Shown here: positions 25,317 through 34,100 of the stretch, piece after piece | Position numbering within the stretch: the stretch's first letter is position 1 | Layout: every line of letters begins with the position of its first letter | NCBI RefSeq assembly: GCF_008642275.1 | Contig: NZ_CP029189.1 | Span: 2,650,001 to 2,714,000, forward strand | Source: Streptomyces venezuelae | GTDB taxonomy: Bacteria; Actinomycetota; Actinomycetes; Streptomycetales; Streptomycetaceae | Length of the DNA: 64,000 bases | Reading direction: 5' to 3' | Made by a program: the position numbers and the translations under genes | The notes under the pieces: generated by a model | Database searches by the model: none | What the model saw: the letters and a program-made list of their open reading frames with translations, nothing else | Told to the model about the DNA's origin: nothing

Positions 25317-26225
25317 ATGCTCGATCTGGCCCGGCTGCGCGCCCTGCACGCCGTCTCCGTCCACGGCTCGGTCGCGGGCGCGGCGGCCGCCCTCGGCTAC
25401 ACCCCCTCGGCGGTCTCCCAGCAGATCTCCAAGCTGGAACGCGAGACCCGCACCACCCTGCTGGAGCGGCGCGGACGCGGGGTCGCACTCACCGAGGAGG
25501 CGCACCATCTGGCCGACGCCGCCCAGGAGTTGCTGGCGATCGTGGAGCGTACCGAGACCACCCTGGAGGAGCGGCGCGGGCAGCCCAGCGGGCTGCTGAC
25601 GGTGGCCGCGTTCGCGTCCGCCGCACGCGGGCTGCTCCCGCAGGTACTGGCGGACCTGGCCCGGCGGCATCCGGCGCTGGACGTCCGGCTCACCGAGGTG
25701 GACCCGCACCTGTCCGTGGACCTGGTGGCCCGGGGGGTCACCGATCTCGCGGTGGCCCACGACTGGGACATCGCCCCGCTGCCCGCGCCGGAGGGGATCG
25801 AGCAGGCCGTCATCGGGGACGACCTCTGCGACCTGGTCGTGCCGGCCGGCCATCCCTTCACCGCGCGCCGCGTCATCCGGCGCTCCGACCTGGGCGGCGA
25901 GCGCTGGGTCTGCCAGCCGCCCGGCCGGGTCTGCCACGACTGGCTCGTACGGACCCTGCGCACCGCCGGGTTCGAGCCCGACATCGCGCACGTCGCGGAG
26001 GAGAACCACACCATCGTCGCCCTGGTCGCGGCCGGGCTCGGGGTGGCCGTCGTCCCCCGGCTGGGCACCGGGGCACTGCCGCCGGGGGCCGTGACCGTAC
26101 CGCTGGAACCGGGCCCCGTACGCCGGTTGTACGCCCTGTGGCGGACCGGGGCGGCCCGGCGGCCCGCGATCACGGAGGCGGTACGGAGCCTGCAGGAGCA
26201 CTGGGCGGCGCGGCAGGAGGCGTGA
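25317..26225 (+). CDS. LysR-family transcriptional regulator
   Basis: A 302-aa LTTR. The N-terminal winged HTH is LRALHAVSVHGSVAGAAAALGYTPSAVSQQISKLERETRTTLLERRGRG, followed by the linker helix and a periplasmic-binding-protein-like effector domain (LTVAAFASAARGLLPQVLADLARRHPALDVRL). GGAGG overlaps the -6 region of the ATG. It is divergent from the DMT transporter, which it probably controls. The effector is unknown. Degenerate 23-bp repeats follow the stop codon. Confidence 0.92.
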   Translation: MLDLARLRALHAVSVHGSVAGAAAALGYTPSAVSQQISKLERETRTTLLERRGRGVALTEEAHHLADAAQELLAIVERTETTLEERRGQPSGLLTVAAFASAARGLLPQVLADLARRHPALDVRLTEVDPHLSVDLVARGVTDLAVAHDWDIAPLPAPEGIEQAVIGDDLCDLVVPAGHPFTARRVIRRSDLGGERWVCQPPGRVCHDWLVRTLRTAGFEPDIAHVAEENHTIVALVAAGLGVAVVPRLGTGALPPGAVTVPLEPGPVRRLYALWRTGAARRPAITEAVRSLQEHWAARQEA

Positions 26226-26257
26226 CGGGAGGCATGACGGGAGGCGGCGCACGGCGT

Positions 26258-26349
26258 GACGGGTGCGCGGCAGGAGGCGCGACGGGTGGGCGGCGGGAGG
26301 CGTAGCGGGTGGGCGGCAGGAGGCGTAACGGGTGGGCGGCAGAAGGGCT
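26258..26349 (+). repeat. Four degenerate 23-bp tandem repeats
   Basis: Units begin near 26258, 26281, 26304 and 26327, with consensus GACGGGTGGGCGGCAGGAGG plus CGT. Looser copies reach back to about 26228. They fill the gap between the LysR stop and the GH3 promoter. Each unit carries an AGGAGG-like core, which probably has no translational role. Confidence 0.8.
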
Positions 26350-26410
26350 GCGGCGCTCCCGTCCGGGGGACCTTCCGAGTGTCCGTCACTCCTCGGGCCC
26401 ACCCCGGCAG

Positions 26411-26416
26411 TAGGGT
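26411..26416 (+). promoter_or_regulatory. Leaderless -10 element for the GH3 gene
   Basis: TAGGGT ends 7 nt before the GTG at 26424. This favours that GTG as the start of the signal-peptide-bearing protein. Confidence 0.5.
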
Positions 26417-26423
26417 CCGGCGC

Positions 26424-28220
26424 GTGCCGTACCACGCCTCGCGCCGGAACCTGCTCGCCGCGGCCGCCCTGGTCGCCGCCACGGCCGCCGGCGCGGCTTC
26501 CGCCGCGGTCAACCCCCACCACACCCCCGACGACTCGCGGCCGCCCGGCCGCCGCCCCGGCCGGTCACGGCTGCGCGCCCTCATGGACCGGATGAGCCTC
26601 GACGAGAAGATCGGGCAGCTCTTCGTCTCCCGGGCCTACGGGCATTCGGCGACCGACCCCGATCCGGCGGACGCCGAGCAGAACCTGGCCGCCTTCGGCG
26701 TGCGTACCGCTGCCGAAGTGGTCTCCCGCTACCACCTCGGCGGGATCATCTACTTCGCCTGGGCCCACAACACCCGTGCCCCGCGGCAGATCGCCGCGCT
26801 CTCGGTCGGCCTCCAGCAGGCCGCCCTCACCACCGGTACCCGGGTCCCCCTGCTGCTCTCCACCGACCAGGAGCACGGCGCCGTCGCCCGGATCGGCAAA
26901 CCGGCGACCCTGTTCCCGGGTGCGATGGCGCTCGGTGCGGCCGGCTCCACCGCCCACGCCCTGCGGGCCGCGCGCATCGCGGGCTCCGAGCTGGCCGCCA
27001 TGGGCATCCGGCAGGACTACGCGCCGGTGGCCGACGTGAACGTCAACCCGGCCAATCCGGTGATCGGCGTACGGTCCTTCGGCTCCGACCCGCACGCCGT
27101 GGCGGAGCTGGTGGCCGCCCAGGTCCGCGGCTACCAGGGGGCCGGGGTCGCCGCCACCGCCAAGCACTTCCCGGGGCACGGGGACACCGAGACCGACAGC
27201 CATGTCGGGCTGCCGGTGATGCGGCACACCCGGGCCGCCTGGGAGGAGCTGGACGAGCCGCCCTTCCGGGCCGCGGTGGAGGCGGGCGTGGACGCCATCA
27301 TGACGGCGCACATCGTCTTCCCCGCGCTCGATCCCTCGGGGGACCCGGCGACCCTCTCCCGGCCGATCGTCACCGGTCTGCTGCGCGAACGCCTCGGCTT
27401 CGAGGGGGTGGTGATCACCGACGCCCTGGACATGGCCGGGGTCCGCCAGAAGTACGGGAACGAGCGCGTCCCGGTCCTGGCCCTGCTGGCGGGCTGCGAC
27501 CAGCTGCTGAACCCGCCGGACCTGGCGCTCGCGCAGCGCAGCGTGCGGGCGGCCGTCGAGTCGGGCGAGCTGACGGTGGCGCGCATCGAGGAGTCGGTGC
27601 TGCGGATCCTGGAACTGAAGGACCGCCGGGGTCTGTTCGACGAGGCGTACACCACGGGCCGGGAGGTCGACGCCGCCGTGGGCGTGCAGGAGCACCTCGA
27701 CGCCGCCGACGCGATCGCGGCCGCCACGACGACCCTGCTGGCCGATCCCCGCGGGCTGGTTCCGTTCGACGTGACGGGCGGACCACGGCTGCTGGTCACC
27801 GGGGAGGACCCGGTCTCCCCCACGGGTACGACCGGACCCCCTACGGCCGTACTGGCCCGGGAGCTGACCGCCCTGGGCTGCCGGGCCACGGCGGTGCCGC
27901 CCGCCCGCGCCGTGGCCGCCGCGCCAGGTCACGCGGCGGTGCTGGTGTGCACGTACAACGTCCCGGAGGGGACGAGTCCGCAGCGCACGCTGGTGGCGGA
28001 CCTGATCGCGACGGGCGTCCCGGTGGTCTCGCTGGCGGTCCGCAACCCGTACGACCCGGCCCGGCTGCCGGCCTGCGCGGCGGAGCTGGCCACGTACTCC
28101 TGGACGGACGTGGAGATGCGGGCGGCGGCCCGGGTGCTCACCGGGGCGCTGCGGCCCGCCGGCCGCCTGCCCGTCCCGGTCCCGGGCCGCTACCCGCTGG
28201 GCCACGGGCTGACGCGCTGA
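26424..28220 (+). CDS. Secreted GH3 beta-N-acetylhexosaminidase (NagZ-like)
   Basis: A 598-aa exported glycosidase. The N-terminus (HASRRNLLAAAALVAATAAGAASA) has a twin-arginine-like motif and a hydrophobic core. The GH3 domain shows KHFPGHGDTETDSHVGLP, with the NagZ-type acid/base dyad at Asp258 and His260, and ITDALDMAG with the probable nucleophile Asp333. These mark the N-acetylglucosaminidase branch rather than beta-glucosidases. A C-terminal alpha/beta domain (residues 430-598) is present, as in two-domain Bacillus NagZ. It should cleave GlcNAc from muropeptides or chitooligosaccharides outside the cell. The frame is open upstream, but the signal peptide and -10 hexamer support the GTG start. 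Confidence 0.88.
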   Translation: MPYHASRRNLLAAAALVAATAAGAASAAVNPHHTPDDSRPPGRRPGRSRLRALMDRMSLDEKIGQLFVSRAYGHSATDPDPADAEQNLAAFGVRTAAEVVSRYHLGGIIYFAWAHNTRAPRQIAALSVGLQQAALTTGTRVPLLLSTDQEHGAVARIGKPATLFPGAMALGAAGSTAHALRAARIAGSELAAMGIRQDYAPVADVNVNPANPVIGVRSFGSDPHAVAELVAAQVRGYQGAGVAATAKHFPGHGDTETDSHVGLPVMRHTRAAWEELDEPPFRAAVEAGVDAIMTAHIVFPALDPSGDPATLSRPIVTGLLRERLGFEGVVITDALDMAGVRQKYGNERVPVLALLAGCDQLLNPPDLALAQRSVRAAVESGELTVARIEESVLRILELKDRRGLFDEAYTTGREVDAAVGVQEHLDAADAIAAATTTLLADPRGLVPFDVTGGPRLLVTGEDPVSPTGTTGPPTAVLARELTALGCRATAVPPARAVAAAPGHAAVLVCTYNVPEGTSPQRTLVADLIATGVPVVSLAVRNPYDPARLPACAAELATYSWTDVEMRAAARVLTGALRPAGRLPVPVPGRYPLGHGLTR

Positions 28221-28310
28221 TCCCTCAGCCGCCGGCCCGCGGCCCGCGTGTCCCTGCCTGTTCCGGCTCTTGGCTTCCGGCTGCCCGGTTTCCCGGGCTC
28301 CCGGCTTCCG

Positions 28311-29744
28311 TTACGGCCGCAGCTGCGGCTCGCGCTCCAGGTCGCGCTGGTCGAGCTGGGCGTCCGGCGCCGCCAGCGGCGCCGCCTTCCCCGCGTCGGC
28401 GAGTGCGGCGGCCGGGGCCACCCCGGCCCACTGCAGGATCTTCGAGGTGGCGAGGGCCTTCTCGCCGTCCATCAGCTTGGCGACGTTCGCCCCGTGGTTG
28501 GCGCCCGGCGCGATCATCACGTAGCTGTCGCGCGCCGTGTAGCCGAGGTGGAACGGCTCGGCGCCCCACGGGTCGTTCTGCCCGTACACGAAGAGCATCC
28601 GGTCGGCGTTGGCGCGCACCCACCGGTCCACGTCCGCCATCGCTCCCGGCTGGAAGGTCATGGGGATGTCACGGGGCACGAAATTGCGCGGCGGCTGGTA
28701 GCCGTAGCGGCTCAGGCCCTTCAGGTGCGCCAGCTTGATGTCCGGGGAGCCGAGCTGCGTACCCGCCTGGTAGTAGTACGGCGTGTACGCCTCCAGTCCC
28801 TGGTCGGCGTAGGCCGAGAAACCGGAGATGGCGTCGATCGAGTCCCAGATCTGCTGGTCGCTCGCGGTGGCGGCGGCCGGGACGGAGGCGCAGTCCGAGA
28901 GCAGGCTGTACTGCCAGAAGGCCCACACGTAGTCGAGCACCACGGCCTCGTAGGCCTTGTCGAGGTCGCCGACGGTGGTGAAGGTCCAGCCGTTCTCGGC
29001 GGCGGCGGCCGCGTACTTGGCCTCCAGCGGCTCGCGGCGCACCAGCGCCTCCCGCTGGACGGCGTTCAGCCTGTCGCGGCACTCCTTGGTGCCGACCTTG
29101 GCGAAGAACCGGTCGTAGGCCGAGTCCTCGTCGTTGACGACGTCGTTGGGCGCGACGTACGCGACGACGCCGTCCATGTCGCGGGGGTAGAAGCGCTCGT
29201 AGTACGTCGCCGTCATGCCGCCCTTGCTGGCGCCCGTGGCCAGCCAGTTCTTCTTGTAGATCTTCTTCAGGGCGGTGAAGAGGCGGTGCTGGTCACTGGC
29301 GGCCTGCCAGATGTCCAGGTTGGACCAGTTGGCCGGGTCGGGCCGGGAGGGAGTGAAGAATCGATACTCCAAGGACACCTGGTTACCGTCGACGATGGTC
29401 GTCGGCTCGCTGCGGCGCGGGCTGGTGTTGACGTTGTAGCCGGAGGTGAAGAACACCGACGGCCGCGAGACGTCCTTGTGCAACAGGGTCAGGCGCTGCT
29501 TGAAGGTGCCCTTCCACGGCTGCCGGTGGTCCACCGGCTGCTCGTAGTTCAGTACGAAGAAGCGGTAGCCGGGGTACGGCTTCTCCTCGATCAGGCTCAT
29601 CCCGGGAATGCCGAGGATCTGGTCCTTGATGTCCGTGGCGGCCGCGGGCTGCGCGGCTGTGGCCGCTTGCGCCGTGGAGCCGGCCGCACCCATGGTGCCG
29701 ATGAGCACCACGAGCGACAGCAGCCATCCGAGCGTCTTGCGCAT
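28311..29744 (-). CDS. Secreted S28-type serine tripeptidyl aminopeptidase
   Basis: A 477-aa secreted peptidase of the prolyl-tripeptidyl/S28 type found in streptomycetes. A signal peptide (RKTLGWLLSLVVLIGTMGAAGSTAQA) is followed by an alpha/beta-hydrolase domain. The nucleophile Ser173 is in TGASKGGMTATYYERF, the Asp is probably in FVYGQNDPWGAEPF, and the His in APGANHGANV. The ATG has AGGGGAGG close upstream. It releases tripeptides from protein N-termini in known relatives; its specificity here is inferred. It is monocistronic and ends in a GC-rich gap with repeated GGCTTCCGG-type motifs. Confidence 0.88.
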   Translation of the reverse strand: MRKTLGWLLSLVVLIGTMGAAGSTAQAATAAQPAAATDIKDQILGIPGMSLIEEKPYPGYRFFVLNYEQPVDHRQPWKGTFKQRLTLLHKDVSRPSVFFTSGYNVNTSPRRSEPTTIVDGNQVSLEYRFFTPSRPDPANWSNLDIWQAASDQHRLFTALKKIYKKNWLATGASKGGMTATYYERFYPRDMDGVVAYVAPNDVVNDEDSAYDRFFAKVGTKECRDRLNAVQREALVRREPLEAKYAAAAAENGWTFTTVGDLDKAYEAVVLDYVWAFWQYSLLSDCASVPAAATASDQQIWDSIDAISGFSAYADQGLEAYTPYYYQAGTQLGSPDIKLAHLKGLSRYGYQPPRNFVPRDIPMTFQPGAMADVDRWVRANADRMLFVYGQNDPWGAEPFHLGYTARDSYVMIAPGANHGANVAKLMDGEKALATSKILQWAGVAPAAALADAGKAAPLAAPDAQLDQRDLEREPQLRP

Positions 29745-29828
29745 TCACCCTCCCCTTGAGTTCACTTCGGTCGCCGTGAACCTAGCCGGGCCAATGCACC
29801 ACTGAACAGACCCAGTTGGGCCTGTCCG

Positions 29829-30230
29829 TCAGCACAGGATCCAGCCGGAATCCGCGGATCCGGCCCCCACGCTCCCCTTTACATACACGCAGCGGTTGAT
29901 GGCACCCACGGTGACAGGCCCGGCGTACCGCGTGAATCGCCCGGCCTCGCGCACCGGGGCACCGCCGCGTGGCTGAATGCTCACCGCCATCCGGCGCCGC
30001 TCGCCGGAGACCCGCGCCACGGTCATGGCGCAGGCCTGGTTGCGGCTCTTGTAGACCCGCACCTCACCCGCCTCGAACGCCACCGTCCGGGCCAGCCGGC
30101 CCCCGCAGCCCTCGGTCGCGGCCTGTGCCGTCGGCGGGGTGCCCAGCCCGCCCGCGCAGAGCCACAGCGCCGCCGCGAACACCCCCAGGGACGCGCCCCG
30201 TCGGCAGCGCCTCTTCCACCCCTGCAACAC
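29829..30230 (-). CDS. Small secreted Cys-containing protein resembling spore-associated SapA
   Basis: A 133-aa secreted protein. After a hydrophobic signal (ASLGVFAAALWLCAGGLG...AQA) the mature part has four Cys (CGGRL, QACAMTV, NRCVYV, WILC-end). It contains GRFTRYAGPVTVGAINRC, which recalls the (D/G)xFTxYAGPV...C pattern that I remember from streptomycete spore-associated proteins. The GTG at 30230 is chosen because it gives a compact signal peptide with GGGGGA upstream; the frame extends further to 30362. Function is unknown and the family assignment is from memory. The gap 30231-30471 holds only promoter-like sequence for the next gene. Confidence 0.55.
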   Translation of the reverse strand: MLQGWKRRCRRGASLGVFAAALWLCAGGLGTPPTAQAATEGCGGRLARTVAFEAGEVRVYKSRNQACAMTVARVSGERRRMAVSIQPRGGAPVREAGRFTRYAGPVTVGAINRCVYVKGSVGAGSADSGWILC

Positions 30231-30471
30231 CCTGTCCCCCGATCGGCCGTGCGTGCGGCGCACGCACGCACGTACGACGCCCGAACCCTCCGGATGGTTG
30301 CCGCGCGCAAGGGACGGGGGACCGACATCGGCCACCCTCCCTCGTACGGGTGCATCCGCCACCTCCCGGCGGAGCAGCGGGAGTTCACACCCGGGACGGC
30401 GATTACGCTAGGTGACGCACACCCCGCTCGCCGTGACCGCAGCCGTGGCTGCAGCCGTGAAAGGCCATGAG

Positions 30472-31026
30472 ATGACGAACGACCTGCTCGACCGCAAGCT
30501 GGCGCGCGCCTTCACGCACCTGGACGCCGACCGGAGCGGCGTGATCGACGCCGACGACATCATCGCGCTCGGCTCCCGGCTGCTGACGGCCCTCGCGGAG
30601 CCGGCCGGCTCGCCCAAGGCGGAGCGGGTGATGGGCGGGCTGGCCGACTTCTGGCAGGACCTGTTCACCGAGCTGGACCTCGACCGGGACGGCAAGGTCA
30701 CGCCCGAGGAGTACAAGCAGGGCATGACCCGGCTGTACGCGCAGGGCGGGCCCGCCTACGACCGCTCGTTCCGGCCGATGATGAGCGCGATCCTGACGAT
30801 CGTCGACACCGACGGCGACGGACTCATCAGCCCGCAGGAGTTCCACCGGGCGCAGGAGGCCTTCGACACGCGGCTGAGCCCCGCCGACACCGAGGCGCTC
30901 TTCCGCCGCATCGACGCGAACGGCGACGGCTGCCTCACCGTCGACGAACTGCTCGACGCGGTACGCGAGTACTACACCGGTACGGACGAGGACGCGCCGG
31001 GGAACCTGCTGTTCGGCGAGTTCTGA
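30472..31026 (+). CDS. EF-hand calcium-binding protein (calerythrin-like)
   Basis: A 184-aa cytoplasmic four-EF-hand protein. Canonical 12-residue loops are visible at DADRSGVIDADD, DLDRDGKVTPEE, DTDGDGLISPQE and DANGDGCLTVDE, each flanked by helices. All four keep the residues expected for Ca2+ binding. The size and spacing match calerythrin-type proteins of actinobacteria, proposed Ca2+ buffers or sensors. AAGG is 7 nt before the ATG at 30472; an upstream in-frame GTG at 30412 is less likely. A TACGCT hexamer at 30404 may be the -10. A perfect hairpin follows the gene. Confidence 0.92.
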   Translation: MTNDLLDRKLARAFTHLDADRSGVIDADDIIALGSRLLTALAEPAGSPKAERVMGGLADFWQDLFTELDLDRDGKVTPEEYKQGMTRLYAQGGPAYDRSFRPMMSAILTIVDTDGDGLISPQEFHRAQEAFDTRLSPADTEALFRRIDANGDGCLTVDELLDAVREYYTGTDEDAPGNLLFGEF

Positions 31027-31056
31027 TCCCGGGGCGTCCCGTCCCCCGACGTGTGC

Positions 31057-31093
31057 GGAACCCCGCCGGGCCGCGGCGGCCCGGCGGGGTTCC
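31057..31093. terminator. Bidirectional terminator between EF-hand and ABC genes
   Basis: A perfect 17-bp stem (GGAACCCCGCCGGGCCG and its complement) with a 3-nt loop lies between two convergent genes, 31 nt after the EF-hand stop and 24 nt from the ABC gene end. The right arm is partly duplicated at about 31094-31113. Confidence 0.9.
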
Positions 31094-31116
31094 GGCGGCG
31101 GCCCGGCGGGGTCCGC

Positions 31117-34100
31117 TCAGGCCGCGGCGCGCTCGTCCTCGCCGACGAAGGTGCGCCACAGCTCGGCGTACCGGCCGCCGCGCGCCAGGAGTTCGGTGTG
31201 GGTGCCGTCCTCGATCACCCGGCCGCGGTCCATGACCACGACCCGGTCGGCGCGCGCCGCGGTGGTCAGCCGGTGTGCGACCACCAGGGTGGTGCGCTTG
31301 CCCGCCAGCCGGTCCGTCGCCTGGTTGACCTGGGCCTCGGTGGCGAGGTCGAGGGCGGCGGTGGCCTCGTCCAGCAGCAGCACGTCCGGGTCGACGAGCT
31401 CGGCCCGGGCCAGTGCGATCAGCTGGCGCTGGCCCGCCGAGAGGTTGCGGCCCCGCTCGGCGACGGTGTGCAGGTAGCCGCCGTCGAGGGTGGCGATCAT
31501 GTCGTGGGCGCCGACCGCACGGGCGGCACCCTCCACCTCGGCGTCGCTCGCACCGGGCATCCCGTAGGCGATGGCGTCACGGATCGTCCCCGGGAAGAGG
31601 TAGGCCTCCTGGGGGACGACTCCCAGCCGGTGGCGGTACGCCGTGAGGTCCAGCTCCCGTATGTCCGCGCCGTCGGCGGTGACCCGGCCGGAGGTCGGAT
31701 CGTAGAACCGCGCCACCATCTTGACCAGCGTGGACTTCCCGGCTCCGGTCTCGCCCACGAAGGCGACGGTCTGCCCGGCGGGTATCCGCAGGCTGATGCC
31801 GGCCAGGGCCTCGCCCTTCTCGCCCCGCTCCTCGGCCGTCCCGTACTGGAAACGGACGTCCTCGAAGGCGATCTCCCCGCGCAGTGCTTCCAGTGCGCGC
31901 GGCCGCTCGGGCAGCGGGGTGGTGGTGGGCTCGCGCAGCAGCCCCTGGATACGGCCGAGCGCGACCGTGGCCTGCTGGTAGCCGTCGAAGACCTGGGAGA
32001 GCTGCTGGACGGGCGCGAAGAACAGGTCGATGTAGAGCAGGTACGCGACCAGCGCGCCCGTGGTGAGCGTCCCGGCCTCCACCCGGCCCGCCCCGACGAT
32101 CAGCACGGCGGCCGCGGCGCCCGAGGACAGCAGCTGCACGAAGGGGAAGTAGACGGATATCAGCCACTGGCCGCGGACCCGGGCCTCGCGGTAGGAGTGG
32201 CTGCGCTCGGCGAAGCGCTTGGCGCCCGAGCCCTCGCGGCGGAAGGCCTGGACGATGCGCAGGCCCGAGACGGACTCCTGGAGGTCGGCGTTGACCAGGC
32301 TGACCCGGTCGCGGGCGAGCTCGTAGGCCGCGACGGACCTGCGGCGGAACACGATCGTGCCGACGACCAGGACGGGCAGGGTCGCGAAGACGATCAGCGC
32401 GAGTTCGACGTCCAGGACGAGCAGCGCGACCAGGATGCCGAAGAAGGTGAAGACGGAGACGACGGCGGTGACGAGCCCGGTCTGCAGGAAGGAGCTCAGC
32501 GAGTCCACGTCGGTGGTCATCCGGGTCATGATCTTGCCGGTCAGCTCGCGCTCGTAGTAGTCGAGGCCGAGTCGCTGGAGCTGGGCGAAGATCTTGACGC
32601 GCAGGGCGTACAGCACGCGCTCGCCGGTGCGGCCCGTCATGCGGGTCTCGGCGAACTGCGCGGCCCACTGCGCGACGACGACGGCGAGGGCGAGCCCGGC
32701 GGCCGCCCAGACGGCGCCGAGCACGGCCTGCTCCACGCCCTGGTCGATGCCGTGCCGGATCAGGATCGGCAGCAGCAGTCCGGCCCCCGCGTCGGCGGCG
32801 ACGAGGCCGAGGCTGATCGCGAGCGGCGCCCAGAACCCGCGGAGCAGGCGGCGCAGGCCGTAACTCTCCTCGGCGGCCGCGGCGCGGGTCTCGTCCACCT
32901 CGGGCAGGTCGTCGGCGGGCGGCAGCGCGGCCACCTGCGCGAGCAGTTCGGGGGTGGCGGGCATGCCGGAGACGGACCCGGCCATGGAATGCCCGGCTCC
33001 GGGCGCGCCGCCCGCGGCGGCGGGGGCGGCCGCGACGGGCGTGTCCGGACCGGTGTCGTCCTGGCGGCGCCAGAGCTCGGGGGTGACCCCGCCGGCGACC
33101 CGGCGCTTGGCGTTGACCGGCTCCGAGTCGATCTCGGCTTCGAGCTCGATGCCGCGTTCGAGGTCCCGGTCGAGCTCGCGCTCGAACTCGGTCATCACCC
33201 GCGCGTCCGGGGTCCGCGGCGAGGCGGCGCCGAGCGCGTCCGGGTCGGTGAGCAGCCTGCGGTAGAGCGCGGACCGGCTCTCCAGCTCCTCGTGCGTCCC
33301 GATGTCGGCGAGCCGCCCGCGGTCGAGTACGGCGATCCGGTCGGCCAGTGCGAGCGTGGAGCGGCGGTGGGCGATCAGCAGGGTGGTCCGGCCCGCCATG
33401 ACCGAGCGCAGGGCCTCGTGGATCTCGTGCTCGACGCGGGCGTCCACGGCGGAGGTGGCGTCGTCGAGGAGCAGCAGCCGGGGGTCGGTGAGGATGGCCC
33501 TGGCGAGGGCGATGCGCTGGCGCTGCCCTCCGGAGAGGGTGAGCCCCTGCTCGCCGACCTTCGTGTCGTACCCGGCGGGCAGGGCCTGGATGAATCCCTC
33601 GGCCTGGGCGGCGCGGGCGGCTGCCTCGATCTGTTCCTCGGTGGCGCCGGGGTGCCCGTAGGCGATGTTGGCGCGGATGGTGTCGGAGAAGAGGAAGGAG
33701 TCCTCGGGGACCAGGCCGATCGCGCCGCGCAGGGAGTCGTAGGTCAGCTCGCGGACGTCGTGGCCGCCGACCCGGACGGCACCGCCGTCGGCGTCGTAGA
33801 ACCGGGGCAGCAGGAGCGCGACGGTGGACTTGCCGCTGCCCGAGGAGCCGACGACGGCGACGGTCTCGCCCTGCGCCACGGAGAGCGAGAACCCGTCGAG
33901 GACGGGCCGGTCGGGGTCGTATCCGAAGCGGACGTCGTCGAACTCGACGGTGGCGGGCGCGTCGGCGGGCAGCTCGTGGGTGCCCTCGTGGATCTCGGGC
34001 TCGGTGTCGATGAGCTCGAACACGCGCTCCACGCCGGCCCGGGCCTGCTGTCCGACGGTGAGGACCATGGCGAGCATGCGGACGGGCCCGACGAGCTGGG

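Noticed and set aside
30412..30471. Upstream GTG start for the EF-hand gene
   Set aside because: It lies 2 nt from a TACGCT hexamer and adds an Ala/Val-rich stretch not needed for the fold; the ATG at 30472 has its own AAGG site.
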